Below are positions 17,201-24,046 of a stretch of DNA of 64,000 nt, piece after piece (position 1 is the first letter of the stretch; each line of letters opens with the position of its first letter). A program made the position numbers and the translations under genes. This stretch comes from Bacillota bacterium (GTDB lineage Bacteria > Bacillota > Clostridia > Lachnospirales > Lachnospiraceae), in the NCBI GenBank assembly GCA_023412855.1, contig JAEZRJ010000013.1:62001-126000 (forward strand). Direction: 5' to 3'. Below the pieces are notes generated by a model that was given only the letters and a program-made list of their open reading frames with translations, ran no database searches and was not told the DNA's origin.

Positions 17201-17791
17201 TTAAATTCCTTTCTTATTCCAGATGATGTCTTCCATCTTATTCTCCCAGCTTCCGTCATAAGAAACTCCTTTCATTGTCGCAATAGCGGCCAATCCATGA
17301 ACCGTCGCCCATGCCGCAATAACAGCGTCTTTAATTCTTTCATCGGACAATCCATGCTGCCGCAATATTCTGAAATGCATTTCTTTCAGGAGTTCAAACG
17401 GAGGAAAACTGCTCTTTGTATCATCATTCATCGATAAGTTTACACTGATACACGATTGTGAAAATAAGAACTCAAAATACTGTGGGTTTTTGACAAAAAA
17501 GGTAACATAGCTTTTCCCCAGCTTAACCAAGGTATATGGATTTTCCAAATCTTCACCGTTAACAGAGCTGTTCAATTCCTTTGTAAACTGCTCTGTCACA
17601 TAGCTTTTCATTGCTTCAAGCAGCTCTTCCTTGTTGCTGAAATGGCTGTATGGCGCTGCATTGCTTACCCCGCATATGGCTGCGACTTTGCGCAGGGAAA
17701 AATGGGTTTCTCCTTCTTTGTTAATAAGCTCGATTCCCGCTTCAATAAGGCAATTTTTTAAATTTCCGTGATGATATCTTTTTTCAGTCAT
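17201..17791 (-). CDS. TetR/AcrR-family regulator
   Basis: A 196-residue protein with an N-terminal TetR helix-turn-helix (FSLRKVAAICGVSNAAPYSHF, the A-x-Y variant of the recognition helix) and a TetR_C ligand domain. The start at 17791 follows GGAGATAAAT. Two perfect palindromes lie immediately upstream, indicating strong autorepression. Co-transcribed with the hydrolase gene downstream, which is likely induced by the regulator's ligand. Confidence 0.88.
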   Translation of the reverse strand: MTEKRYHHGNLKNCLIEAGIELINKEGETHFSLRKVAAICGVSNAAPYSHFSNKEELLEAMKSYVTEQFTKELNSSVNGEDLENPYTLVKLGKSYVTFFVKNPQYFEFLFSQSCISVNLSMNDDTKSSFPPFELLKEMHFRILRQHGLSDERIKDAVIAAWATVHGLAAIATMKGVSYDGSWENKMEDIIWNKKGI

Positions 17792-17803
17792 ATTTATCTC
17801 CAA

Positions 17804-17853
17804 TCTTTACAATGTAAAGATTTTAGCATTCTATCTTTACATTGTAAAGATAA
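17804..17853 (-). promoter_or_regulatory. Twin TetR operators flanking a promoter
   Basis: ATCTTTACA and TGTAAAGAT surround one base at 17804-17822; TATCTTTACA and TGTAAAGATA surround one base at 17833-17853. The centres are 30 bp apart, about three helical turns. On the minus strand TTTACA in the distal site, a 17-base spacer and TAAAAT form the promoter, so the operators cover the -35 and the start region. Confidence 0.8.
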
Positions 17854-17857
17854 ATAT

Positions 17858-18406
17858 TTAAGTAACTATATCATTCAGCAGCTTATCCCTTAGTTTTGTT
17901 AACGCCCGTACTTTCATCTGATTGACAGCTTGTCTCGATTTATTTATTACTTTTGCAATTTCAACAGAAGTATACCCTTCAACATAAATAAGATAAATAA
18001 TCTGATATTCACTTTCGTTTAGTATTTGATGAATGCCTGACTCATAGAGAAAATCTATTTTATCTGTTTTTGCCGATGCAGTCTCAATATAATATAATTG
18101 TTCTTCTGATAAATTCGTATGTAGTATTTCCTTTTTGGATCGTATAATGTCAGGAATCTTTTTATTATAAAAATTTCTGACAGAAACATTGATATAGTTT
18201 GTAATGGAGCCATCCTCATTACTTAACAGCTTTTCCAATTCGAGCCCATGCATTAACTGGATGAAGTACAAAACTAAATCCTCATACGCGTCTTCATAAA
18301 CTAACTTTCTTGCATACTTTTGTAACAGCGGTCTGAACTTATTGATCAGCTCCATCATTGCTTCGCTATCTGATTTCTGTGCCCTTACTATTAAATCCTT
18401 CAACAT
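17858..18406 (-). CDS. TcdR/UviA/BotR-type (group 5) RNA polymerase sigma factor
   Basis: A 182-residue protein, the same size as C. difficile TcdR (184). The N-terminus (LKDLIVRAQKSDSEAMMELI, KFRPLLQKYARKLVYEDAYE, DLVLYFIQLM) follows the region-2 pattern of TcdR, and the C-terminal region 4 (YTSVEIAKVINKSRQAVNQM) ends with SRQAVNxxKxRAxxKL as in TcdR. These sigma factors switch on toxins or bacteriocins in clostridia and activate themselves. The start at 18406 has AAGGAGG at good distance; in-frame ATGs at 18445 and 18499 have none. Its own upstream region carries GTTTACA, 16 bases, CTCCTTA. It lies end-on with the TetR operon (17.2-17.8 kb). Confidence 0.82.
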   Translation of the reverse strand: MLKDLIVRAQKSDSEAMMELINKFRPLLQKYARKLVYEDAYEDLVLYFIQLMHGLELEKLLSNEDGSITNYINVSVRNFYNKKIPDIIRSKKEILHTNLSEEQLYYIETASAKTDKIDFLYESGIHQILNESEYQIIYLIYVEGYTSVEIAKVINKSRQAVNQMKVRALTKLRDKLLNDIVT

Positions 18407-18414
18407 TTTAAAGC

Positions 18415-18457
18415 CCTCCTTTTTTTCTAAGGAGGAACTTTTCATTAAAATGTAAAC
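18415..18457 (-). promoter_or_regulatory. Proposed autoregulated sigma promoter with SD-masking inverted repeat
   Basis: On the minus strand GTTTACA (18457-18451) is followed 16 bases later by CTCCTTA (18434-18428). CCTCCTT (18435-18429) is complementary to the Shine-Dalgarno AAGGAGG (18421-18415) with a seven-base loop. The same arrangement occurs before the lysozyme and SleB-like genes. Confidence 0.65.
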
Positions 18458-18528
18458 GTAAACTTTTGCCCTCTTCTGTATATCCCTTTTTCCATACAAA
18501 AGGACACCAAACTTTTCATTTTAACAAC

Positions 18529-18558
18529 AAAAGTGGTTAAAACAAATTAACCACTTTT
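18529..18558. repeat. 12-bp perfect inverted repeat upstream of the sigma gene
   Basis: AAAAGTGGTTAA (18529-18540) and TTAACCACTTTT (18547-18558) pair around a six-base loop. No gene ends here, so it is either an orphan terminator or an operator upstream of the sigma promoter. The rest of 18559-18735 shows no gene. Confidence 0.55.
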
Positions 18559-18735
18559 AAAAGACATATCTCGATTTCTTTAAATCGTATTTTTTAGGTT
18601 TTCTTGCAACTGCACCAGCGTATTTCCAATGAACCGCATAAAGATTACGTCTGTCTTCCAACGCTTTCTAAAATGAAAATAAGCTGATTTATAATGAGCA
18701 CCTTACTTATAAAATAAAATGCAGCATGAAAAAAG

Positions 18736-18888
18736 GTTACTATGGAGCCGAAGATCGAACAGTAGTTGCTGTTAAGCTGCGTAAGAACGTGATGCAAGAG
18801 ATGATTTCTGCTTCGCGGAGCGAATTTAAATGCAAAAAGTTTGCATTGCAGAACATCATGCGTTACTGAGAACGGAGTGAACAGTAAC
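18736..18888. repeat. MITE copy B, inverted relative to copy A
   Basis: Positions 18766-18888 are the reverse complement of 10727-10848 with three substitutions and one single-base indel. The right end is GTGAACAGTAAC as in copy A; the left end is diverged but still begins GTTAC at 18736. Possible target duplication (GAAAAAAG / AATTAAAG) is too degenerate to trust. Confidence 0.75.
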
Positions 18889-18995
18889 AATTAAAGTAAT
18901 AAATAGAAAGATTAATTTGTATATATAATAAAAAAATGCTATACTCGCTATGTATTTTATGCAACAAAAAACTTATAGTATAAGGGGAAATTTAT

Positions 18996-19829
18996 ATGAA
19001 AAAGAAGCTTTTATTTTTTCTTTCATTATTAGTCGTTGCTTTTATTTGCTTCGCCGCTATCGCAATGATGAAAGGAATGCATTCTGAAGATGTGATTTTA
19101 AATCAAACCAACAATGTTTTTGACGGCACCATCGGCGATGTGCCTGCCCGGATGATGATTTATAGAGATGGCAGCCGCTTGACCGCTTACTACATTTTAA
19201 AAAGTGATAATACGGAATATTCTTTAACCGGGTCGTACAACGGCATAACGCGGCATTTTAAATTATCTAACAACGATAAGACAATCTTGCTGAATGGGTC
19301 GGTTCATCCTGATGCAGAAAGTAAAGACTACTATATTTTGACAGGAAGTTATTATTCCTCAGAAGCAGACATGGAAAGCGACTTCAACCTGATTCCTGCC
19401 TGGGGCTTAAACGGAGAAGACAAAGACAGCATTTATCAGTATTTAGGTTATGATACGGCTCAAGTAGAAGCATTTACCGATCATGTCATCGAACTCGTCC
19501 GCGCAGACGACAAGGAAAGTTTATCTCAGTTAATGAGTTATCCTTTATCCGTTGTTGTGGAGGGAGAACAGATACTTCTCAATAATGAACAGGAATTTCT
19601 TGCCCAATATGACGATATCATGACTGCCGGCTTCAAATCTTCCCTGACGAATTCGTTCACTCGTTATTTGTGGGGGAATTATAACGGCATCCAGCTCGGA
19701 GACAATGGAAGAGGTTTTCTGTTTTACAAAGGTTCTGAAGACAAGTATATGAAGATCATTTCAATCAGCAATAACAGTCCTGATTTTTCCTATCCTTCCA
19801 ATGAAGATAATGGTATTACTCAAGGTTAG
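18996..19829 (+). CDS. Secreted or membrane-anchored protein of unknown function
   Basis: The 277-residue product starts with KKK and one hydrophobic segment (residues 5-25), with no lipobox Cys, so it is probably a signal anchor. The next part (residues 35-120) is beta-rich with repeated SLTGSYNG / ILTGSYYSS phrases. The C-terminal half (EAFTDHVIELVRADDKESLS ... QEFLAQYDDIMTAGFKSSLT) resembles the nuclear-transport-factor-2-like fold found at the end of many Gram-positive surface proteins. GGGG precedes the start. Its transcript could run on toward the lysozyme gene 100 bases downstream. Confidence 0.7.
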   Translation: MKKKLLFFLSLLVVAFICFAAIAMMKGMHSEDVILNQTNNVFDGTIGDVPARMMIYRDGSRLTAYYILKSDNTEYSLTGSYNGITRHFKLSNNDKTILLNGSVHPDAESKDYYILTGSYYSSEADMESDFNLIPAWGLNGEDKDSIYQYLGYDTAQVEAFTDHVIELVRADDKESLSQLMSYPLSVVVEGEQILLNNEQEFLAQYDDIMTAGFKSSLTNSFTRYLWGNYNGIQLGDNGRGFLFYKGSEDKYMKIISISNNSPDFSYPSNEDNGITQG

Positions 19830-19850
19830 TACAGATAATTTCCGGTAGAA

Positions 19851-19923
19851 GTTTACATTTAGGCCACGCCCTCCTCTTTTATTATTGTAATCGATTACAA
19901 AACAAATAATAAAGGAAGAGGAG
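19851..19923 (+). promoter_or_regulatory. Proposed sigma-dependent promoter and SD-masking hairpin of the lysozyme gene
   Basis: GTTTACA (19851-19857) is followed 16 bases later by CTCTTTT (19874-19880). The arm CTCCTCTTTTATTATT (19871-19886) pairs with 19905-19923, which ends AGAGGAG, the Shine-Dalgarno, with a three-base bulge. The palindrome TTGTAATCGATTACAA (19885-19900) forms the apical stem. The layout matches 22909-22980. Confidence 0.65.
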
Positions 19924-19931
19924 ATAACAAA

Positions 19932-20444
19932 ATGAATGTAAACACTACCGGAAAAGATTTTATTAAGAAGTGGGAAAGCGGCGGCAAAGCAGAGTTAACA
20001 GTAAAAGATGATGGATTTGGCAACTTAACCGTCGGATATGGACATAAGGTGGTTACCGCCGATAAATTAAAAGCAGGCGATAAGATTACCCAGACAAAGG
20101 CGGATTCCTTTTTTACATCTGATTTAAGCGCTGTAGAAACAGCTATTAACAAGCATCCGAAGGTTGGCAGCATGACGCAGGTTATGTATAACGCAACAGC
20201 TTCTTTGCTTTACAATGTCGGGACATCCCCGGTTACCACTACTACTAACGACTTGTACAAAGCATTGAACAGTGATGCCACTTATAAAAGTCCTATTTCT
20301 ACAACTGCCAAAGATGCCGTTGTGACTGCTTTTACCTATACGAAAGTAAATGGCAAGAGGGTGGAAGGGCTTGTTAACCGAAGAAATGCAGAATTGAATG
20401 TATTTTTGAGCACTACCGGCAAGGTCTATATTTCAATGACGTAA
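19932..20444 (+). CDS. GH24 (T4/P22-type) lysozyme without signal peptide
   Basis: A 170-residue muramidase. WESGGKAELT carries the catalytic Glu (residue 15), KDDGFGNLTVGYGH the Asp (27) and Thr (33) at the T4-like six-residue spacing and the YGH signature; VMYNATASLLYNVG is the conserved helix behind the cleft. It hydrolyses the MurNAc-GlcNAc bond of peptidoglycan. There is no signal peptide, so it needs a holin, lysis or another route to meet the wall, and it is probably harmful if leaked. It is not within a recognisable prophage. Upstream is the proposed sigma promoter with a lock hairpin; downstream is a nested terminator. Confidence 0.85.
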   Translation: MNVNTTGKDFIKKWESGGKAELTVKDDGFGNLTVGYGHKVVTADKLKAGDKITQTKADSFFTSDLSAVETAINKHPKVGSMTQVMYNATASLLYNVGTSPVTTTTNDLYKALNSDATYKSPISTTAKDAVVTAFTYTKVNGKRVEGLVNRRNAELNVFLSTTGKVYISMT

Positions 20445-20470
20445 TGATTTATTGATTCTTATTGAGAAGT

Positions 20471-20526
20471 AAAGGAGCTGTTGCAAAATAATTGAGCGAT
20501 CAATTATGGAGCGATGGCTCCTTTTT
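20471..20526 (+). terminator. Nested terminator of the lysozyme gene
   Basis: AAAGGAGC (20471-20478) pairs with GCTCCTTT (20517-20524), followed by TTT. An inner hairpin ATAATTGA / TCAATTAT with loop GCGA sits inside. Confidence 0.75.
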
Positions 20527-20595
20527 TGCGCTCTGAAGTATAAAAAGACGCTATTTCGAAATAACTAATTTGAAAATAATCCTCCCAAATTTTAA

Positions 20596-20646
20596 TTGAC
20601 AATATTTTCCGTTATATTGTAGTATTATATTATACAATTGTATAAT
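20596..20646 (+). promoter_or_regulatory. blaI promoter with BlaI/MecI-type operator
   Basis: TTGACA (20596-20601), 18 bases, TAGTAT gives a promoter whose start would fall in the 18-bp perfect palindrome 20629-20646. Its core is TACA-AT-TGTA, the half-site layout bound by BlaI and MecI. A leader of about 280 nt follows, including a GTTGAAAG / CTTTCAAC hairpin at 20853-20875; no other gene is seen in it. Confidence 0.65.
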
Positions 20647-20922
20647 TTATTTTTTAGATTCTACGGCACGGTATATGCATCAAAATCAGCCATATATGAA
20701 ATTTTCGGATTATAGGTGAAATATTGGACATAGACTTTAATAATTAAGCTTAAGCAACAAGATGGATATGGACATGGCCGATTGACGTTTATTTTAACCA
20801 TAGACATATTGCGCAGAAAGGAAAATACAGATAATTTTATAATCAGGTGAGAAGGTTGAAAGAAAAATGCTTTCAACATCCTTGATTTGTATGCACACTA
20901 AAGCGGACAGATGGGAGCAAGA

Positions 20923-21300
20923 ATGAAAAAATTGGGAGATGCGGAATTCGAAATAATGGAAGTGCTTTGGAGGCATGATTCTCCACTTACATCAAATGAG
21001 ATTTTGGATGAAATAATAGAAAAACGTAATTGGAAACTTCCAAGCCTGATGACAGTTTTGTCACGTCTGTCGGAGAAAGGGTTCGTGTACTGCGACAGAA
21101 GCACTCGCACGAATTATTATCACTCCCTGATATCAGAGGAAGAATATAAGGTAAACCAAAGTGAGAGCTTTTTGGAAAAAATGTATAGCCGTTCGGCACA
21201 AAAATTTATAGCCGGATTATATCAGGGAAAAAAGCTGTCACCATACGATATAAAGGAACTTAGAAAGTATTTGGATTCATTGGAAAAGGATGGGGAATAG
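20923..21300 (+). CDS. BlaI/MecI-family repressor
   Basis: A 125-residue winged-helix protein: LGDAEFEIMEVLWRHDSPLT at the N-terminus, WKLPSLMTVLSRLSEKGFVY as recognition region, and a C-terminal helical part that in BlaI is cut by the activated sensor. The start at 20923 is preceded by GGGAG; the ATG four codons earlier overlaps that site. It overlaps or abuts the M56 sensor gene, and a BlaI-type operator lies upstream. Confidence 0.9.
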   Translation: MKKLGDAEFEIMEVLWRHDSPLTSNEILDEIIEKRNWKLPSLMTVLSRLSEKGFVYCDRSTRTNYYHSLISEEEYKVNQSESFLEKMYSRSAQKFIAGLYQGKKLSPYDIKELRKYLDSLEKDGE

Positions 21301-21304
21301 GAGC

Positions 21305-22891
21305 ATGAATGTATTTTGGGGAGTACTGGAAGCATCTTTAATGGGAACCATAGGTATTCTTTTATTCTGTATAATTTCTTTTACCTTGAAGAAAAGATGT
21401 CAAATAGAATACAAAAAGATAGTGTGGCTATTGATAGCCTTGCGATTGCTTGTACCAATCCACATCACGCTTCTGCCGCTACCGTTGTCAATAGAAGTCC
21501 CCAACTATATACTGCGGGGAAGCAGCGAATGGAATAACAGTCAAAAAACAACAGAATCTGCCAAGATGCTGGAGCCTGTAAATAACAGCGATGCGGTTCA
21601 GCACTGGACTACCAACCATCTTGTGTTTTTCATTTGGATAACGGGCTGCGTTATTGCTTGGGCTTATTATTTTGCAGCTTATCTTATCACTTACAAAAAA
21701 TTGATGTGCCGCAGCACTGAAAACGTTAAACCGCAAATCCGGGAAATATATAACACTGCTGCCGAAGAGTTGAAAATAAAAAAGCTGCCTGAAATACGCA
21801 TTATGGAAGATACCGACGGAAGCCCTTTTACCATTGGATTACTTAAAAACCGAGTCTTTCTTCCGGATAAAGATTATCTGGAACAAGATTTATATTACAT
21901 TATCCGGCATGAATTAATTCATTGCCTGAATAAGGATTCATGGTTTAAAGTTATTTTATTGCTCGCAAATGTAATGCACTGGTTTAATCCCTCTGTATGG
22001 ATAATGCGGCGTCTTGCAGAACAAGACATAGAATTGATTTGTGACAGCAAGGTACTCGAATTCGCTTCACAGGAAGAGCGTAAGGAATACAGCGAAGTCA
22101 TACTCTCCCATATACAGACGGAAAACCGGAGATACTCAGTTCTATCCGCAGGGTATATTCAAAAAACCAATTTTATAAAAAAACGGTTTCAAAATATTTT
22201 CAGTACTGAACAGAAGAAAAAAGAAACATCTACCGTTATTTTAATGATTGCGCTTTTACTTCTATCCGGTGTATTTTTAAGCATCAGAGGAAGTATCGCC
22301 ATGTATCCCAAGAACAAGATTCCAATAGAAAGCGGGCTTGAAGTAAAAACAGATGTGGATGGCGACGGAAGCACTGAACGAGTCTTTGTAAAAGATGTCG
22401 TGAGCGGTACGGACGCATTCACTCAGGTCGTCGCGCAGTTCAACGACGGCGATGCTGTATTTATCGACTATCCTGACTACTGGTCTTCCTATATCATATC
22501 CGGTGATTTAAGCGAAAGCGGGAAAGCGGATATTGTTCTGATACGTTATTCCATAGGGAGCACCTACGGGGCCGCAGAAGTATCGGTCATATATATGGAA
22601 GACAGGAACTTTAAAGAGTATTCCAGCCAGTTTATTAAAAATTCTTCCATCGAGGCAGAGCAGCCGGATAATTTTTCATCGGATAATTGGGCTCTCTCCT
22701 GTCTGGGCGCTGCCATAATAGAAAAAGACGGGAAGAATATGCTGCGCCTGATCCTGAATGAAGATATTCAAAATGATATTGTAAAGTGCATTGACTGCTC
22801 ATATCGTCCGGATGGCTGGTATATCGAAAACCTGCAGATAATTTCCGATTATTACTCAGAAAATAAAGACAAAGAATTATTGAATCAATAA
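21305..22891 (+). CDS. BlaR1-like M56-family membrane metalloprotease sensor
   Basis: A 528-residue protein with N-terminal membrane helices, a cytosolic loop and the zinc motif HELIH (in YIIRHELIHCLNKDSW), then a further membrane helix near residue 325. Classical BlaR1 carries a penicillin-binding sensor domain outside the membrane; here the last 190 residues instead begin with VDGDGSTERVFV, an EF-hand/VCBS-like Asp-rich loop, and lack the SxxK and KTG signatures of a PBP domain. So it is a BlaR1 relative sensing something other than, or not directly, a beta-lactam. The exact start (21290 or 21305) is uncertain; GGAG lies before 21305. Confidence 0.85.
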   Translation: MNVFWGVLEASLMGTIGILLFCIISFTLKKRCQIEYKKIVWLLIALRLLVPIHITLLPLPLSIEVPNYILRGSSEWNNSQKTTESAKMLEPVNNSDAVQHWTTNHLVFFIWITGCVIAWAYYFAAYLITYKKLMCRSTENVKPQIREIYNTAAEELKIKKLPEIRIMEDTDGSPFTIGLLKNRVFLPDKDYLEQDLYYIIRHELIHCLNKDSWFKVILLLANVMHWFNPSVWIMRRLAEQDIELICDSKVLEFASQEERKEYSEVILSHIQTENRRYSVLSAGYIQKTNFIKKRFQNIFSTEQKKKETSTVILMIALLLLSGVFLSIRGSIAMYPKNKIPIESGLEVKTDVDGDGSTERVFVKDVVSGTDAFTQVVAQFNDGDAVFIDYPDYWSSYIISGDLSESGKADIVLIRYSIGSTYGAAEVSVIYMEDRNFKEYSSQFIKNSSIEAEQPDNFSSDNWALSCLGAAIIEKDGKNMLRLILNEDIQNDIVKCIDCSYRPDGWYIENLQIISDYYSENKDKELLNQ

Positions 22892-22908
22892 ATATTTTTT
22901 CTTAATAT

Positions 22909-22980
22909 GTTTACAACCTTGCATACTTCTCCTCTCTATTTATTGTAGCTGCTACAAGAAAAGAAAAATAGAGAGGAGAA
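22909..22980 (+). promoter_or_regulatory. Proposed sigma-dependent promoter and SD-masking hairpin of the SleB-like gene
   Basis: GTTTACA (22909-22915) is followed 16 bases later by CTCTCTA (22932-22938). The arm TTCTCCTCTCTATTT (22927-22941) is perfectly complementary over 15 bases to 22966-22980, which holds the Shine-Dalgarno GAGAGGAG. TTGTAGC and GCTACAA (22943-22957) make the apical stem. Spacings match those before the lysozyme gene base for base as far as TTGTA. Confidence 0.7.
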
Positions 22981-22985
22981 AAACT

Positions 22986-23462
22986 ATGGCATACGGAGAT
23001 GCTTTAAAGAGCACAGATGATTTAAAAGGAAGAGACAGTGTTGATTTATTGGCAAGAATGCTTTATTCTGAAGCCGGAAATCAAACAGAAAAAGGAAAGC
23101 GCGGCTGCGCTTATGTTGCCAAAAACAGAAAAGACAAAGATAAGAAAGAGTTTGGCGGAAGCACCTGGGAAGGTGTCCTTTTAAAGGAAAACCAGTTTGT
23201 CGGGATGACAACAAGCAATGCGCTGAAGCCGGATACCAGTTCGACTGCGTGGAAAGACAGCTTGGATATCGCGAAGAACTTATCTTCCAAGACCAATCCG
23301 ATCGGTACTTGCTTATGGTTCAACACCAACACCCTATATGGCAAACAATCCAAAACCGAAAAAAATAAAGAATATTACAAATTCGGTTCCGGCGCTTATA
23401 ATGAGGTAGTTGAAAAGGTTGTCATCGGCGACCATACATTCTTCCGGATTACTGGATATTAA
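22986..23462 (+). CDS. SleB/CwlJ-type cell wall hydrolase without signal peptide
   Basis: A 158-residue protein with the Hydrolase_2 fold: DLLARMLYSEAGNQTEKGKR holds the catalytic Glu (residue 29), followed by GCAYVAKNR and a C-terminal TLYGK / DHTFFR region. SleB and CwlJ are lytic transglycosylases that degrade spore cortex; this one is a bare catalytic domain with neither export signal nor peptidoglycan-binding repeats. It shares an almost identical promoter/hairpin leader with the lysozyme 3 kb upstream, which suggests common control and joint action on peptidoglycan. A strong nested terminator follows. Confidence 0.82.
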   Translation: MAYGDALKSTDDLKGRDSVDLLARMLYSEAGNQTEKGKRGCAYVAKNRKDKDKKEFGGSTWEGVLLKENQFVGMTTSNALKPDTSSTAWKDSLDIAKNLSSKTNPIGTCLWFNTNTLYGKQSKTEKNKEYYKFGSGAYNEVVEKVVIGDHTFFRITGY

Positions 23463-23468
23463 AACATG

Positions 23469-23520
23469 ACGGAGGGCATCCATTTACAGTTCGATCAACT
23501 GATGGGTGCCCTCCGTATTT
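23469..23520 (+). terminator. Terminator after the SleB-like gene
   Basis: ACGGAGGGCA (from 23469) pairs with TGCCCTCCGT (to 23516); an inner CAGTT / AACTG stem lies within. TATTTGTTT follows on the plus strand. It separates this gene from the convergent operon at 23523. Confidence 0.75.
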
Positions 23521-23522
23521 GT

Positions 23523-24041
23523 TTACTGGAATTTATAAGTTTCCGTTTCCGTATACATTGAAACTTCGCTTCCGCCTACCACCGCATAATGGGTACAATT
23601 AGCACGGTATCCTCTTCCAACGACCGGATTCGTAATGTAAAAGCCTCCGAAAAAAGCATCTGTATTTTCGGCATATTCATTTTTTACTGTAATATTACTC
23701 CAAAGCAAACCGCTTTTTTGCTGTAAGGTAAAGTTCCGGACTCCTATTTTACTTGCTGTTCCCCTGCACGACGTGGAGTATACTACTAATAGTTTCCCAT
23801 TACTATTTGATAAACCTATATCGCAGGTTCCTAAGTTAGAGCGCAGAAATTTATTTTTCTCTCCATAAAGCTGCTTATATAAAGTTTCTGCCTGCTCAGC
23901 AGTCAATGGCTCGATTACCAATTCCTCTTCCTGCTTTTGATTTGCTCCTGCAAAATGAACGGATTCACTAGCAAAAACCGTTAATGGCGATGCTAAGATC
24001 AACACTAAACAAACACTTGTTATCCATTTCTTCATTTTCAT
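23523..24041 (-). CDS. Secreted protein of unknown function (DUF6147-like)
   Basis: The 172-residue product has a clear signal peptide (MKMKKWITSVCLVLILAS, cleavage after VFA-SES). The mature part has a pair of cysteines (GTCDIG, STSCRG) plus NCTHY and looks beta-rich. The family assignment is from memory and weak. The start is the ATG at 24041, with GAGG supplied by the end of the upstream gene, so translation is coupled. It is the third gene of the ECF sigma operon and thus probably a target of that stress response. Confidence 0.65.
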   Translation of the reverse strand: MKMKKWITSVCLVLILASPLTVFASESVHFAGANQKQEEELVIEPLTAEQAETLYKQLYGEKNKFLRSNLGTCDIGLSNSNGKLLVVYSTSCRGTASKIGVRNFTLQQKSGLLWSNITVKNEYAENTDAFFGGFYITNPVVGRGYRANCTHYAVVGGSEVSMYTETETYKFQ

Positions 24042-24046
24042 CAAAT

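Noticed and set aside
18445..18499. Upstream in-frame starts for the sigma factor (ATG at 18445 and 18499)
   Set aside because: Neither has a ribosome site and both lie upstream of, or inside, the proposed promoter; the ATG at 18406 has AAGGAGG.
19885..19900. BlaI operator at the lysozyme leader palindrome
   Set aside because: The half-sites are arranged as TGTA...TACA, opposite to the BlaI order TACA...TGTA.
20853..20875. Attenuator or riboswitch in the blaI leader
   Set aside because: There is only a single GTTGAAAG/CTTTCAAC hairpin without a T-run or alternative fold that I can define.
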